Shown here piece after piece: positions 42,601 through 54,969 of a stretch of 64,000 nucleotides of DNA. The notes under the pieces are model-generated. The model worked only from the letters and a program-made list of their open reading frames with translations, did not search any database and was not told where the DNA came from. The stretch comes from Spirogloea muscicola (taxonomy: Eukaryota > Streptophyta > Zygnematophyceae > Spirogloeales > Spirogloeaceae): NCBI GenBank assembly GCA_009602725.1, contig WELB01000099.1:331259-395258 (forward strand), in the 5' to 3' direction. Positions within the stretch are counted from its first letter, which is position 1. Each line of letters starts with the position of its first letter. The translations under genes and the position numbers were made by a program.

Positions 42601-43720
42601 GATGGCCGTGTCCAACCGCCCTCACCTCCCCTCGTTTCTTACAACGAGGATGAGTATCAAGTGGAGGAGATTTTGTCACACCGGGACGTTCCTCCGAGGG
42701 CATCGTAAGTCCCGTGTGTATTTAATCAAGTGGTTAGGCTATGCGCCTGCAACAGTAATGGGACTCTGCGGTCAATCTTGCCAATTGTCCTTCCGTCGTT
42801 CAAGAGTATCTGACAGGAGGCATCGCCTCTTCTCTCGTCGTCCAGTATCTTCTGTAGTGCTCCCTTTCTGTTCCCGAGGGTGAACATCTAAGTGGGGAGG
42901 TATGTAATGTTTCCTCCGTTTGGGAGTGGCAATGGTGCCGGTACTTACATCGTATCGTATCGTATCTACCCTTTGAAGTCCCAAACGGCACCGGTAGCCT
43001 TGCTCCATTGTATGTAGCTAAGTACGGTCCGAGGCCCCCGGTTCCGTACTGCACGTGCTCCTCTTTCAGGAGGCGCCGCTTTGCGCGCCTCATTAGAGCC
43101 GCCCGAGGCGCCGCGTCGCGCCTCCTTGGTGCCGCCCGAGGCGCCGCGTCGCGCCTCCTTGGTGCCGCCCGAGGCGCCGCGTCGCGCCTCCTTGGTGCCG
43201 CCCAAGGCGCCGCTTCGCGCCTCCTTGGAGCCGCCCAAGGCGCCGCTCGTCGTGTCCCCATTGGTCAGGCCCGCCCTTCCGGGGGAGGACCTTGGGGGCA
43301 ACCCGCGTCACACCCTCGGGGGAGGGGTGGCAGATGGAACGCTTATCATTGGTAGGATCCGTGACGCCAAGAAGACACAGCACCGCTGCTGCCTGCTACC
43401 GCAGCAGCCGCCACAGCTCTGCTGCTGCCGGTTGCTGCCCAGCCCATCACCGCAGCTCGTCGCTGCGGGCCCCGCTGGCTCTCTGTAAGTACTATGGCTG
43501 CGCCCCTTGCGGGGACAGCTGCTGACCCTCGGTCGAGTTGCCGCCTTCCAGCGGTGCCTCAGGGAAGGACTTCCGCTGCTCATTCTCTGTGCGCGTATGT
43601 GTGCGCTGTGTGCGCTGGCTTTCCACTCTTGTAAGGGGCTGTCTCCAAACCAATCTATGTCCGGAACCCAAACAGGACGTTCTGATCCAGAATGTGTGAT
43701 AAGGGACAAGGGACGTTACA

Positions 43721-44316
43721 CCGGCTCTCTGTGAGTATCTTGGTCAGTAGCTGTCCCATGCGGGACAGCTACTGACCCTCGGTGGACTCACCGCCCTGTG
43801 GCAGTGCCCCAGGGTAAGAATTCCGCTGCGCTTTGCGCGCGTGTGTACTTTGGCGTTCTCCTGGATAAGGGTTGTCTCCTGAATAGACTATGTCCGAACC
43901 CAGACCAGGACGTTCTGACCCTAACTGTGTATAAAGACAGGGAAATCACATTGGTATAAGAGGGGTTCTTGCGTCTAGCCAGCCTTGTAAATAGTCCTTT
44001 AGCGACTGATCGTGCAAGGGTCCTTCTGAAGTCTGGACTAAGATTCCTCTGCAAGCGCAAAATATTCTAGTCTGTGTGAGGAGCCGTCATCCGGCGAAGC
44101 GGCAAGTGTGCCACCCTTTCGCCTTCAACATCCACGCAACGGGCTTTTAAGATGCTGAGTGGCTCTTCTTTCCGGCGGCAATCTCCATGGCCTGGTCATC
44201 GTTTCGCCTGCGTAACCATCTGTGCTCGGTGTGTAGCCGGCGGCCTATGCAGCACGGTATTGCACCCGGCCGCAGGTGGGCGGCAATGTGACTGTCGGCC
44301 AGGCGCTGGTCTGTAC
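43721..44316 (+). mobile_element. Rest of the outer LTR A, primer site and leader
   Basis: 43,721-43,954 completes the LTR begun at 34,083 and ends in a slightly altered TCACA. The primer-binding site TTGGTATAAGAGG and leader sequence follow, the leader being homologous to 35,375-35,650 of the inner element. It stops at 44,316, where a D-type LTR of opposite orientation starts. Confidence 0.75.
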
Positions 44317-44799
44317 TGTAGTGGATTGACCCCTGTACACAGGCAATATGGCGGTCAAGTCCTGATTGGGTTCGGATGTATGGTTTCAGGAGCAAAACCC
44401 CCACACCGTGAAGCACCTCGCGCCTCGGCGCGCAGCGGAAGTCTTGCCCTGCGGCGCCGCATCAGGCGGCGTCTCCACCTCTCGGGCACCAGTCCGCAGC
44501 TAGCCCACCAAGGGCCGGCCACGGACGCCTTGCAGCGAGCCGGCGGCGTCCTACCGGCGACGGGCTGCAGCAGCAGGCGCAGCAGCAGGGCTGCTCCGCA
44601 TCCGGGGTTTCACTGATCCGAATTGCTGTCCGTGTCTCTGCCCCCAGACTCCTAGTGCTCCTGGTGCCGCCCCCCCTCCCGGGGCGCATGGGGTCGCCCA
44701 TTGCCCAGCCCGCAGGGCGGGCCGCATGCTGCCCGCCCCAAGGGGCAGGCCTGTCAAGGGGAAGGCCCCGCTGTCGGGGCCGACGTGTCGAGGCGCCGG

Positions 44800-45030
44800 G
44801 GTGGACACCGCGCCACCGCGGCCCCCATGCGCCGGGCGCCAGGGTGGACACCTCGCCATCACGGCCCCGTGCGCGGGGCGCCAGGGTCGACACCGCTCCA
44901 CCGAGGCCCCGTGCGCGGGGCGCCAGGGTGGACACCACGCCACCGAGGCCTCGTGCGCGACCACCTGGCCAGGCTGGTCGGCCAGGGCGGGGCGCCAGGG
45001 TTGACACCGTGCCACCGAGGCCCCCGTGCG
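44800..45030 (-). repeat. Tandem repeats in the U3 of LTR type D
   Basis: About five units of some 46 bp (core GCGCCAGGGTGGACACC, then CCACCGAGGCCCCGTGCG). Types A, D and the variant at 27,705 each have a different tandem repeat at the same place in the LTR. Confidence 0.8.
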
Positions 45031-46735
45031 GGACCGCCTGGCCAGGCCAGTTGTCAATTAGGTGAGGGTGACCACCGGTGTCAACGCTTACAGTAAGTTG
45101 GAACTTTACATTCCTCCCCACTGAGATGTTCACGTCCGCGGGAACAGGAAACAATCGAAGGAGCTTACATCCGACCATTGCGACCTCTACGTAGTGGAGG
45201 CGAGTTACCACCCTGCCCGGAGAGCCGCAGGGCAAATGGCAAGGTGGGCGGCAGGCTCCAACGTGTTGTGCTCAGGCCTATAGCCGAGCCACTTTACGAG
45301 ATACTCACGGGTATTACACCCACGGAATTTGTCCCGGTGTGACAAGATTTCCTCCACCTCGTACTCAACCTCATCCTCGAGCAAGATAGGAGGGGGGGCG
45401 GTTGGACGCGACCATCGGAGTGGAACACCCGGAGCTGGGACACGTTAAATACATTGTGAGTCTTCCAATGTACGGGTGTACCAATCTCAGAGTACACCTT
45501 GCCAACAGGCGTACCACGGGGGAAGGTCCGACCCACTTGTGTAGCACCTTCTGCGTACCCACTGCCCGCAAGGCGAGGTGTTTTGTATGCAAAAGTACTC
45601 AAGCACCCACGTCGAGGGACACGTCCTTCCGCCGTTGGTCAGCATAAGCCTTCCTCTCGGATCCTCCTCCGCTCTTCTGGGCAATTTCCAAGAAATGCCG
45701 AGCCCGTTGTTGGGCCTCCGAGAGGGTTCCAGTAGAGGCAACAGCGGCCGAACGCGTTCCGGCCTCCCCACCTGCAAGGGTGTCTGGGGATGCTGACCAT
45801 AGTTGAGGAAGAAGGGTGTCTCTCTGGTGGACTCGTGATAGGCATTGTTCACAGCATATTCGGCCGGAGCCAGAAACTCATCCTTGTCAGTCTGACTCGG
45901 GTTGACAAAATGCCGAAGCATGTCCTCGAGAACCCTATTTAGCATCTCGGGTTGGCCATCGCTTTAAGGATGGAAGGCATTGGACATGGCCTGCTTAGTG
46001 CCAGTAAGCTTGCATACTTCCTTCCAGAAGTGACCCGTAAATCGAGGATCGCGGTCCGAGACCATCCTTCGGGTCCGCCATGCAACTTCCAAGTCTCATC
46101 CACAAAGATGCCAGCAAAGTCCCACGCCGACACACGCGAGGTTGTTGCAGCAAAGTGCACCATTTTGCTCAACCGATCCACAAAGACGACAATGGCATCA
46201 GATCCATTCCGCAGCTTAGGCAATTGTGTAATAAATACCCCCCAAAGAAAGCCCAATTCCTCTCAGGAATCTTCAGGGGTTGAAGTAATCTGGCTGGCTT
46301 GCCAGATATTGCCTTGCTTCGCTGGCATATGGCACAGCTTCTGACAAAACCAAGTACCTGGGCTGAAAAGCCCGGCCACCAGAAATGGCGTCTCACAGCC
46401 TTCTTGGTCTTGTTGACTCCCAGATGACCGCTGTATGGCATATCATGCAGCTCCTGCATGATGGTGCTCCGCTCGGCATTGTGGTCCGTGACCACAATGG
46501 CGTCGCCGTGCCACCAAAAGTCAATTGTCTTTTGAGAGTGTGCGTACGTGGGTCGCCTACGCAAACCAAGTGTCTGTGTCATACATAACGCGAATACGCA
46601 CGTACACGTCAGAGAGGTTGGCAGTCGGTTGCCGAGAAGCGCCACGATTAGGACGCATGCCTGCATCCGCATCTCACAAAGCATTCGAGGCAAGCCATGC
46701 AGCAGCCCCTGCAATGTTGCGGCTCTGTAACGATC

Positions 46736-47245
46736 CAGCCGTTTGGTCATGCCACACGGTGCTGTTAGCGTTACATGACCACTAGCCGCTTGATGGACAA
46801 GTGGGCCCGCCCAGGTGCGGGCAACTCCCGCCCGTCCCGGACTAAGCCTCCGCAGATTCCACCCTGCCAAGGGGGAACCTTGGGCCCGCTGCAAGGGCAG
46901 GCCTGGGGCGACCCGCTCACACCCCTGGAGGGGGGGTGGCACGGGGAGAAGCACGAAGAGCCTTGGGGCTGAGGCTCAAAGGAGTTGGAACCGGTGAAGC
47001 CCAGGAGCAGCCTTGCCGCTGCTCGCGGCCGCAGCCGCCGCCGCACCTTGCTGCGGGTCCTGCTGCGCCGGCCTGCGCCCAGGAGGTGGAGTCGCCGCCG
47101 GACGGCGGCGCCACGGGGCCTGTCTTCCGCTGCGCCTATGCGCTAGTGCTTTGCCTGTGTAGTGGGTTGGTCCCTAAACCCCCTACAGCCGAACTCAAGA
47201 AGGACTGCTCACCCTAACTGCGTGTGTAGGGCGAGGTTCCTTTAA
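46736..47245 (+). mobile_element. Solo LTR type C, 5-bp target duplication
   Basis: Flanked by GGCTC at 46,731-46,735 and 47,246-47,250, inside the pol gene of the minus-strand chromovirus. 510 bp, starting TGTAACGATCCAGCCGTTTG. It carries a perfect 7-bp stem-loop CGCCGCC-GGAC-GGCGGCG at 47,093-47,110. Confidence 0.85.
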
Positions 47246-49597
47246 GGCTCAATGGGTCCGCAACATTATGCCTTCCAGGGCGGAACTCCCACTGGAAGCG
47301 GAGTCGTGCCATGCAATTAGCCCACCGAGCTTGCCGCCTCGTCAATTGCTGTTGAGTGTGGAAGTAATTCAACGGGCAATGATCCGTGACTACTGTGAAG
47401 TCCGAACCTTCCAGGTAGCAACGCCAAACTCGTATGGCGTGCACCACAGCCAGCAGCTCTTGCTCACCCGTAGTATAAGTGGGGATCAGCAGGCGACTCT
47501 CGAACGCTATCGGGTTGTCCTCTTGCAAGAGCACGGCACCAATGCCGGTCAAGAGGCGTCACAAATCAGCTCATACGGCACGCCTTCTCGAGGAAAGGCT
47601 CGTACAGGCGGAGATGTAAGTGCCTGCTCTTTTCCTCGAAGGCCTTCTGGCATTCGGACGACCACTCCCAGGGTACATCTTTACGGGTGAGCCGCGTAAG
47701 ATGAAGTGCCAAGTCTCCATACCCTCGTAGGGTCTTCCGGAAGTAGTTTGCGAATCCCAGAAAGGATCACAATCGAGGCACATTCCGTGGCACCGGATAC
47801 GTACGACCGAAGTCTTATTGGGATCGACTCGAATCTTGTCTTTGCCAACAACATGCCCAACGTACGTCAGCTCCGGCTGGTAGAATACGCACTTGGACCG
47901 CTTGGCATGCAGCTGGTTTTCACGCAGCAGCTGCGAAACCGACGTAGATGCACCACGTGGTCCTCCTGTGTTTTGCTAAACACCAGGATGTCGAAGAACT
48001 TCACCAGCACGAAGTCGTACAGAAGGGGGCCAAAGACCGTCGTCATCACCGCCTGAAAGGTCGCCGGTACGTTGGTCAAAGCAAAGCTCAGCACCTTAAA
48101 TTGGAAGTGTCCAATTGGCGTCCGAAAAGCCAATTTCGGGACATCCGCAGGGGTGAGACGAATCTAGTGATACCCACTTTGCAGGTCAAGAGTGCCAAAC
48201 ACGTAGCCCATGCGAGACGATCGAATAGGTCATCTATTTCGCGGCAATGGGTATCGGTTCTTAATAGTGAGCTTATTCAAAGCTCGATAATGGATGCACA
48301 TGAGAAGACTGCCGTCTTTCTTCTTTACGAAGAGAATCGGTGCACCGTACGGCGACTGAGAAGGCTGCACGTGGCCTTTTCCTGAGCAAATCCTCCAGTT
48401 TGGTTTGCATCTCCCAAAGTTCGAGAGGACTCAGTCGGTACATCGGTCAGTACGGCGGCTCCGCGCCAGGCTCCATCGGAATGGTATGAGCCACGCCTCG
48501 ATGAGGCGGTAAACCGTCCGGAAGAGAGTCAGGAAACACATCCGCAAACTCCTCCAGAAGCTTATCAAGAAACCCGCTCTGTGAGGCCACCGTCGGCGTG
48601 GGCCTCACATACGAGTCAGGGGCAGACTCGTCAGACAACGTCATCACCACAAGGTATGTGGTGTCGACCACTTGTTTGTGGAGCAGCTTCTTTATCTGCA
48701 TGGCGGACAGCAGAGTCGAAGATCCAGCCGCCCGCGGCGGTTTACAGGTCTGCTCATTGCAAAGGACAAGGCGCCGTGCGCCACGTTGTACAGTGCAAGT
48801 ATGACGCTCAAAGTCAACGCATGCTGATGTGGCACCAAGCCAATCATCCCCCAAGATCACAGCAAAATTGCCAGCCAGCTCCACGGCATAACAAGGCACC
48901 ACGGCCTTGTCTTTTTGACTGCGAATGGGGACCTTGCACAAACCCAGCACATAGGTTAATTCGCCATTTGCCCATGTCACGCGCCCCGAAGCAGTGGACT
49001 CCCCATCCAAGCTAAGGACACCTATCAGATTCTTGTCGACAAAGGATGCAGTAGCCCCTGTGTCCATGATGATCCTAGCCGGTGCATCAGCAACCAGCCC
49101 CTCAACTGTCATCGTCTGCACCCCGTGTACAGCACCAAGAACTGGAAGGCGGGCGACATAAACCAGCAGTCGTGCTGGATGCGGCCTCTCCTGAGTATCA
49201 TCACCGCCAGGCTAGAGGAGCTGTTGTCCCGTATCACACGAGCACAGCAGCATCATCCCACGCGGAGGTCGATGCGTCACATTGCGCCTGCAAGGCACAA
49301 TGAAGAACACCACGTCTTCAGGCCGACGACGAAAAGGCCAACTTAGGCACATTTTCGCTGCTACGAGCAAGTCAGTGTGGGTCAGCCACACAAGTAGAGG
49401 CCCTCCGGCCCCCAGAGCTTGCACGAGAGCAGAGATCGAGCGTACATCAGGTACGTCAGATTGGGGACAGGCCTGGCCAACCATGTCAAACAGCTTACAT
49501 ATACCTTGCCGTTTAAGCTCATGCATCAAGGCTAGAGTAAGGCACTCACGCTTGCCCTCGTCTTTGCCTTTGCCATTGCCCTTGCCGGGTCCGAGGG

Positions 49598-50490
49598 GTG
49601 GTGCCGGTCAAGAGGTAGAAGGCCCGGGGGCCTTGCAATCCCGGAAACGGTGGTTCGGCTCCAGCCCGCCGCTGCCAGACTGCTGCGAGCGTGCTGCGAG
49701 GCGTACGTGGCCAGCCCTTGGAGGGCTGGCTGCGGGCTGGTGCCCAGGAGGTGGAGACGCTGCCTGACGCCACAGGGCCAAGACTTCGCTCCGCAGACGT
49801 GCGAGTGTTTTTTCGCGTAGGGGCTATGAACCCCCTATGTCCACATCCAATAAGGACCTGATCTCTTAATTGCCTGTGTACAGGGTTGGGTCGTTGCAGA
49901 TGGTATCAGAGGAGTTCTTGCATCTTGCCGGTCTTGGTTTTTCTGATACAGACTGCCCATGCACGGATCCTCTGTGATGCTCTTGCCTGACTTTCTCTTT
50001 TGAGTGAAACATCAGAGCGGGTCAAAGCGGGTGCGTGGTTCTGCAGTTGGGGCGGCAATAGCAATTTTGCTCCCTGCGCCACGACCATTGGCATCGGCAG
50101 CCCGATTAATGTCTACGCACGTACCACGACTGTCTGCAGATCGCCCACCTGAGAGTGGGCAATCCGCATTGAAAAAGACAGCCGCTGGGCGAATCAGGTT
50201 AATCCTTCCACCATGATCAAACAATGTGCTCCGGTCGGACCTTCTCTGCAGATGAATTTTATCCTGCCTTGCTGTTTGGAGGTCCGGGTTAGAGCCCTGT
50301 CTTGCTGCTCGCTTGCTGGTGCGCAGTAGTATTGTGGTGTCCTGCATTTCAGTATGGAGACTTGATACGCTGACTGGTGGAACCTAATCTCTCAGTGCTT
50401 CCCCCAGAATGCATGAAGTCACAAAACTCCAGTGCGCGCCCCAGCCCTGCTCGGCCGGCGGTACAATGAGCTGAAGTGGGAGACATGGCG
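49598..50490 (+). mobile_element. 3' part of an LTR (type D-like), primer site and leader
   Basis: LTR sequence runs from about 49,598 to GTCGTTGCA at 49,898. The primer site GATGGTATCAGAGGAG follows at once. The leader runs to 50,490, where an LTR A of opposite orientation begins. Only the 5' end of this plus-strand element is present. Confidence 0.6.
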
Positions 50491-51369
50491 TGTAATTCCC
50501 CTGTCCCAAATTACACAGTAAGGGTCAGGATGTCCTGATATATTTCAAAACATAGGGTGTTTGGAGACAAACCTCATACGAGAGAATGTCAATGTTCATC
50601 CGCGCACAGAGCGCAGCGGAAGTCTTACCCTGAGGCACCGCCCTAAGGCGGTCACTCTCCCAATAGACTTACGGAGAGCCGGCAGGGCCCGCAGCGACGA
50701 GCTGCGGCGAATGGCCGGGCAGCAGGCGGCAGCAGCAGAGCTGTGGCGGCGACGGCGGCAGCAGGCAGCAGCGGGGCTGGCTAGGCAGCAGCAGAGTCGT
50801 GTCTTTCTCGCCGTTGGTCGGACTCAGGAGTCTGGCCTCGGCCCACTACTTGTAGCGTTTCTCATGCCGCCCCTCCCCCGAGGGTGTGACGAGGGAAGCC
50901 CCCGAGGTCCTTCCCCGGAGGGGCGGGCCTGACGAATGGGGATGCAGAAATACGATCTCTGGGACTGGCGCGTGCCGCGCGTGGCGCATGCAGCGCGTGC
51001 CTCGTGGCGCGTGCTGCTCGTGGCACGAGCCTGACAAATGGGAAGGCGAGTCGCGCGGCGCGTGCTGGGCGTGGCGCGAGCCGGACGAATGGGAAGGCGA
51101 GTCGCGTGGCGCGTGCTGCGTGTGGCGCGAGCTGGACGGATGGAAAGGCGAGTCGCATAGCGCGTGCTGCGCGTGGCGCGCGCCGCACGTGGCGCGTGCA
51201 GTGCGTGTCGCGGGGCGCGTGGGGCGCGTGCCCAGGGTCTCAGCCCACACTTAGCCACACGTTGTGCAGCGATGTTACCCGTACCATTCGGGACTCCTTG
51301 ACGGTAGATACGATACGATATGTATTGTTGCCGGCGCGTTTGGCACTCTTAAACGGGGGAAACGTTACA
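50491..51369 (-). mobile_element. LTR type A variant with 57-bp tandem repeats
   Basis: 879 bp, TGTAATTCCCC...GGGGGAAACGTTACA. U3 contains three to four units with core GGCGAGTCGCGTGGCGCGTG (50,985-51,200), the same repeat class as the forward LTR at 27,705. The next bases (TACCTCCCCACTTAGATG) are the purine tract of a minus-strand chromovirus, so this looks like a 3' LTR. Confidence 0.75.
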
Positions 51370-52062
51370 TACCTCCCCACTTAGATGTTCACGCCCTTNC
51401 GCCACCGCGAGGCGGCGCCGCAGGGCGCCGCTCGGCGGCGCCGCAGGACGGCCGCCGCCTCCAGAAGGTAGCCGCGTGGTCTGCCCTCGCACTAGATTCC
51501 CCATATCGGGCCCGCCTTCCGAAGGTGGGCCCTGAGACGAACCTCCCGGAGACCCCTGGGGAGGGGTGGCACATGAAGCTCTCACTATAAGTAGGGCTGA
51601 GAGCGGACTCAGAGGGAACTCGGTCAACCTCAGTGAAGCCCGCGAGAGAGAGGCGCAGCCCTGCTGCCGCCTGCTGCCGCAGCCCGCCGACGCAGCTCTG
51701 CTGCTGCCCGCTGCTGCAGCCCGACGCCGCATTCCGTCGTCGCGGATCTTCTACGGCTCTCTGTGAGTAAGACTGTGGCTGCTCCCTTGGGGACAGTCGC
51801 TGGCCCGTACCTGAGAGGTGAGTCGCTGCCTGTCGGCAGCGCCTCAGGGCGAGACTTCCGCTGCGTATCACACGTGGTGCTTTCACTGTGCTGGGGGTTT
51901 GTCCTCAAACCCCAGCGACCGAAACCAAAAAGGACGTACTGATCCCCGACTGTGCTGTTAAGGGTCAGGGCCGTCACAGTTTGGGCTCCCAAACGGTAGA
52001 TACGCTACGATCATGTGATATTACCAGCGTCGTTGACACGCTTGAACGGAGTGAACATTACA
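51370..52062. mobile_element. LTR type B (+) and LTR A remnant around an assembly gap
   Basis: One undetermined base at 51,399 interrupts the text. 51,400-51,978 is a forward B-type LTR missing its start (CACTATAAGTAGGGC; stem-loop GCTGCC-TGTC-GGCAGC at 51,825-51,840; end GGCCGTCACA). 51,979-52,062 is the U3 tip of a minus A-type LTR ending AACATTACA. The purine tract TACCTCCCCACTT occurs both at 51,370 and 52,063, so the order may be partly an assembly effect. Confidence 0.6.
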
Positions 52063-54969
52063 TACCTCCCCACTTCGATGTTCACGTCCTCGGGAACAAG
52101 TAGGAAGCACTACAGAGAGTCAACCCATGGGAAGCAAGCCGGGTGGGTAGATGCGGGACGACGGAGAGGAGAGGCGTTACCGCCTGTCAGATACTTCTGG
52201 AAGTGGGAAGGACAACGGGCAACATTGTCCGCAGGTCCCCATGTATTGTGCTCCGGCCCATAGCCGAGCCACTTGATAAGGTACTCACGGGACTTACGAT
52301 GCCCACGGAGCTTGTCCCAGTGCGTCAATATCTTCTCCACTTGAATCTTTCTCGCCATCAACAACGAGGGGACGTGGGCCCAGGGCGGTTGGACACAGCC
52401 ATCCCTATGGTATGGCTCGAGCTGAGACACACAGAATTCCTTTGTGATAAATTTATTGTACCGGCGTATATGCGACCTTGCCAATCAGGCGCACTACACG
52501 ATTGGGTCCAACCCTTTTGGCAGCAACTTGTGCGTACCGACTGCCCGCATGGTTAAGTGCTTAGTGCTCAACAGCACTTGGGCACCCACTTCGAAGGACA
52601 CGTCCCTGCGACGTAGATCGGCATACTGCTTTTGCCGGTTCTGAGCAATTGTCAATAACTTTTAGCCTTCCGCTGAGCCTCCAGGAGAGTACTGGTGGGG
52701 CTTACTGCGGCCGGAACGCGCTCCAGCCTCCCCACCTGCAAAGGTGATCGGGATGCTGACCAGAATTCAGGAAGAACCTGTGTTTTTTATAGTCACGAAA
52801 GGCGTGGGGTTACGGCATATTCCGCTATAGCAAGCTACTCGTCCCAATCAGTCTGATTGGAATTTTTGAAATGCCTTTAACTTGTCTTCCAAAACCCGAT
52901 TCATCCTATTGGTCTGACCATCGGTTTGCGGGTGGAAAGCAGTGGACATGGATTGCTCCGTGCCAGAAGCCTGCACGCTTCTTTTCAGAAGTGACCCGTA
53001 AAGCGAAGATCGCGGTCAGACACGATGCGCTCGGGTACTCCGTGCACTTTCCATACTCGGCCCACGAATATGCCAGCACATTCCCGTGCGGCCACCCTTG
53101 TGGTCGTCGATACAAAATGCACCATTTTACTCAAACGATCCACAAACACGACAATGGCGTCATAGCCCTTGCGCGTCTTGGGCAAGTGGGTAATGAAATT
53201 CACATTGACATCAGACCACTTCCGCGGAGGTATCTCCTAAGGTTGGAGCATTCCGGCAGGCTTGTGAGAGCGTGCATTAACTACGCTGGCAGGTAGCACA
53301 CGTCTTGACGAAAGACCGCCCGTGGACTTTTAAGCGCGGCCACCAGAAGAGAAGCTGAACAGTTTTTCGTTGTCTTTCCCATGCCCAAATGACCAATGTA
53401 TGGAGGCTCATGCATCTCTTGCATGATACTAGTGCGCAAGGCATTGCAGTTGGGCACCACAATGGCGTCACCTCGCCACCAGAAGCCTTTATCATATACT
53501 ACCGTGCGGGTATTGGTTGCAAGTGCAAATCAAGGGTCTGTGCCATACCCATCACGAATACGCACATACAGCTCAGAGAGGTTGGTGGTGCTTGCCCTGC
53601 GGCCCCACGGGTAGGCCGCACGTCTGCAGTCTGAACCCTTGAGGCACACAAGACAGGCGCCACAGTAGCCCCTACAATGTTGCGGCTCACTGGATCCGCC
53701 ACATTGATCCTTCCAGGGCGGTACAACCACTGGAATCGGAGTGTGCCATACACTCAGCCCACCTAGCTTGACGCCTGCTCAATTGCTGCTGTGTGTGAAA
53801 GTAGGTCAACTGGCAATGATCCGATACGACCGTAAAATCAACACCCTCGAGATAGCATCGCGTACGGAGGCGTGCACAACAGCAAGGAGCTCCTGCTCCC
53901 CCGTAGTATCGTCTCGCTCTGAAGAGCTGAGCAGGTGACTCTCAAATGCTACGGGATGACTCTCCTGCAGGACGACGGCACCAATGCCGATCAAAGAGGC
54001 GTCACAGACTACTTCAAATGGCGCGCCTTCTTGAGGCAAAGCCAAAACGGGTGGCGATACCAGACCCGTTTTATATCCTCGAATGCCTTCTTGCATTCGG
54101 TCGTCCACTCCCACGGTATGTCCTTACGAGTGAGCTTCGTAAGAGGAGATGCCATGCTTCCCTATCCTCGAAGGAATATGCGGAAATAGAATTTGAATTT
54201 CAGAAAAGAATGCAACTGCGGCACATTCCGCGGCACTGGCCAGTCCTTTACTACTACTGTCTTTTGGGGGTCGACGCGCACCCCGTCTCCGCCCACCACA
54301 TGCCCTAAGTACGTCAGATCGGGCTGATTGAATACACACTTGGAAGTCTTGGCATACAGATGGTTTTCACGTAGCAACTGCAGAACTTTCTGCAGGTGGC
54401 GTACATGATCCTCAGGCGTTCTACTGAACACCAGTATGTCATCCAAGTAGACCAGCACGAAGTCATACAAGAGGGGGCCAAAGACCTTCGTCGTCACAGC
54501 CTGATACGTGGCAGGTGCGCTGGTCAGACCAAAGCTCAGCACCTTGAACTGGAAGTGTCCGACCAGCGTACGAAACGCTGACTTCGTCTTAAAATTCTTA
54601 GGAGTGATAAGAATTTGGTAATACCCATTTTGCAAGGCGAGGGAGCTTAACACTTCAGCTTCCGCGAGACGATCGAACAGATCGTCGATTCGAGGCAAGG
54701 GGGAACGATTCTTGACAGTGAGCTCAGGGCTCGGTAATTGACGCACATCCGGAGACTATCATCTTTCTTTTTGACGAAGAGGATAGGTACACCATGCGGG
54801 GACTGAGAAGGCTCGATGTGGCCTTTACGGAGCAATTCCGTCACTTGGGATTGCATCTCTCAAATTTCGAGAGGACTCAGTCGATACATAGGACGGTACG
54901 GCGGCACAGCACCGGGCTACAATGGAATGGTATGAGCCACGCCTCGATGAGGAGGCAATCCGTCTGGAA
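52063..54969 (-). mobile_element. Minus-strand chromovirus pol with chromodomain
   Basis: From the 3' end: chromodomain (VEKILTHWDKLRG, EYLIKWLGYGPEHNTWGPAD; 52,390-52,200), integrase (53,480-52,450), RNase H (about 54,110-53,510) and reverse transcriptase (54,860-54,160; SFGLTSAPATYQAV and VYLDDILVFSRTPEDH). A WLGYGPEHNTW-type chromodomain marks the chromovirus branch of Ty3/Gypsy. Fossil with several breaks. It is cut at 54,969 by a Copia element; gag sequence beyond that element may be its continuation. Confidence 0.8.

Larger units (their letters stand above)
34605..43720 (+). mobile_element. Chromovirus (Ty3/Gypsy) with both LTRs, inserted in another LTR
   Basis: 5' LTR 34,605-35,374 and 3' LTR 42,903-43,720, both type A. 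They share a diagnostic CTCCTCTTTCAGGAGGCG block and agree over most positions; the 3' copy has two more U3 repeat units. Parts: primer site at 35,375 (TTCATATCAGAGAG), leader, gag start at 37,261 (MESANSIPPPSPP), spacer 39,000-40,640, reverse transcriptase about 40,690-41,280, RNase H 41,500-41,950, integrase 42,000-42,640, chromodomain about 42,650-42,830, and a purine tract before the 3' LTR. Fossil with many breaks and at least three later insertions. The LTR similarity suggests only moderate age. Confidence 0.8.
44317..49597 (-). mobile_element. Minus-strand chromovirus with 3' LTR type D
   Basis: 3' LTR 44,317-45,110 (ends TGTAGTGG and CTTTACA). Then, in minus order from the far end: zinc-knuckle/gag end (about 49,540-49,130), aspartic protease (MDTGATASFVD; 49,121-48,450), reverse transcriptase (about 48,380-47,570), RNase H (AFESRLLIP, HAIRVWRCYLEG; 47,550-47,250), integrase (MPYSGHLGVNKTKK, CAICQRSK; 46,600-45,400) and chromodomain (about 45,390-45,190). 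An LTR C has landed between RNase H and integrase. Fossil with several breaks; protease and RNase H are the best kept. The 5' LTR is not in place. Confidence 0.8.
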
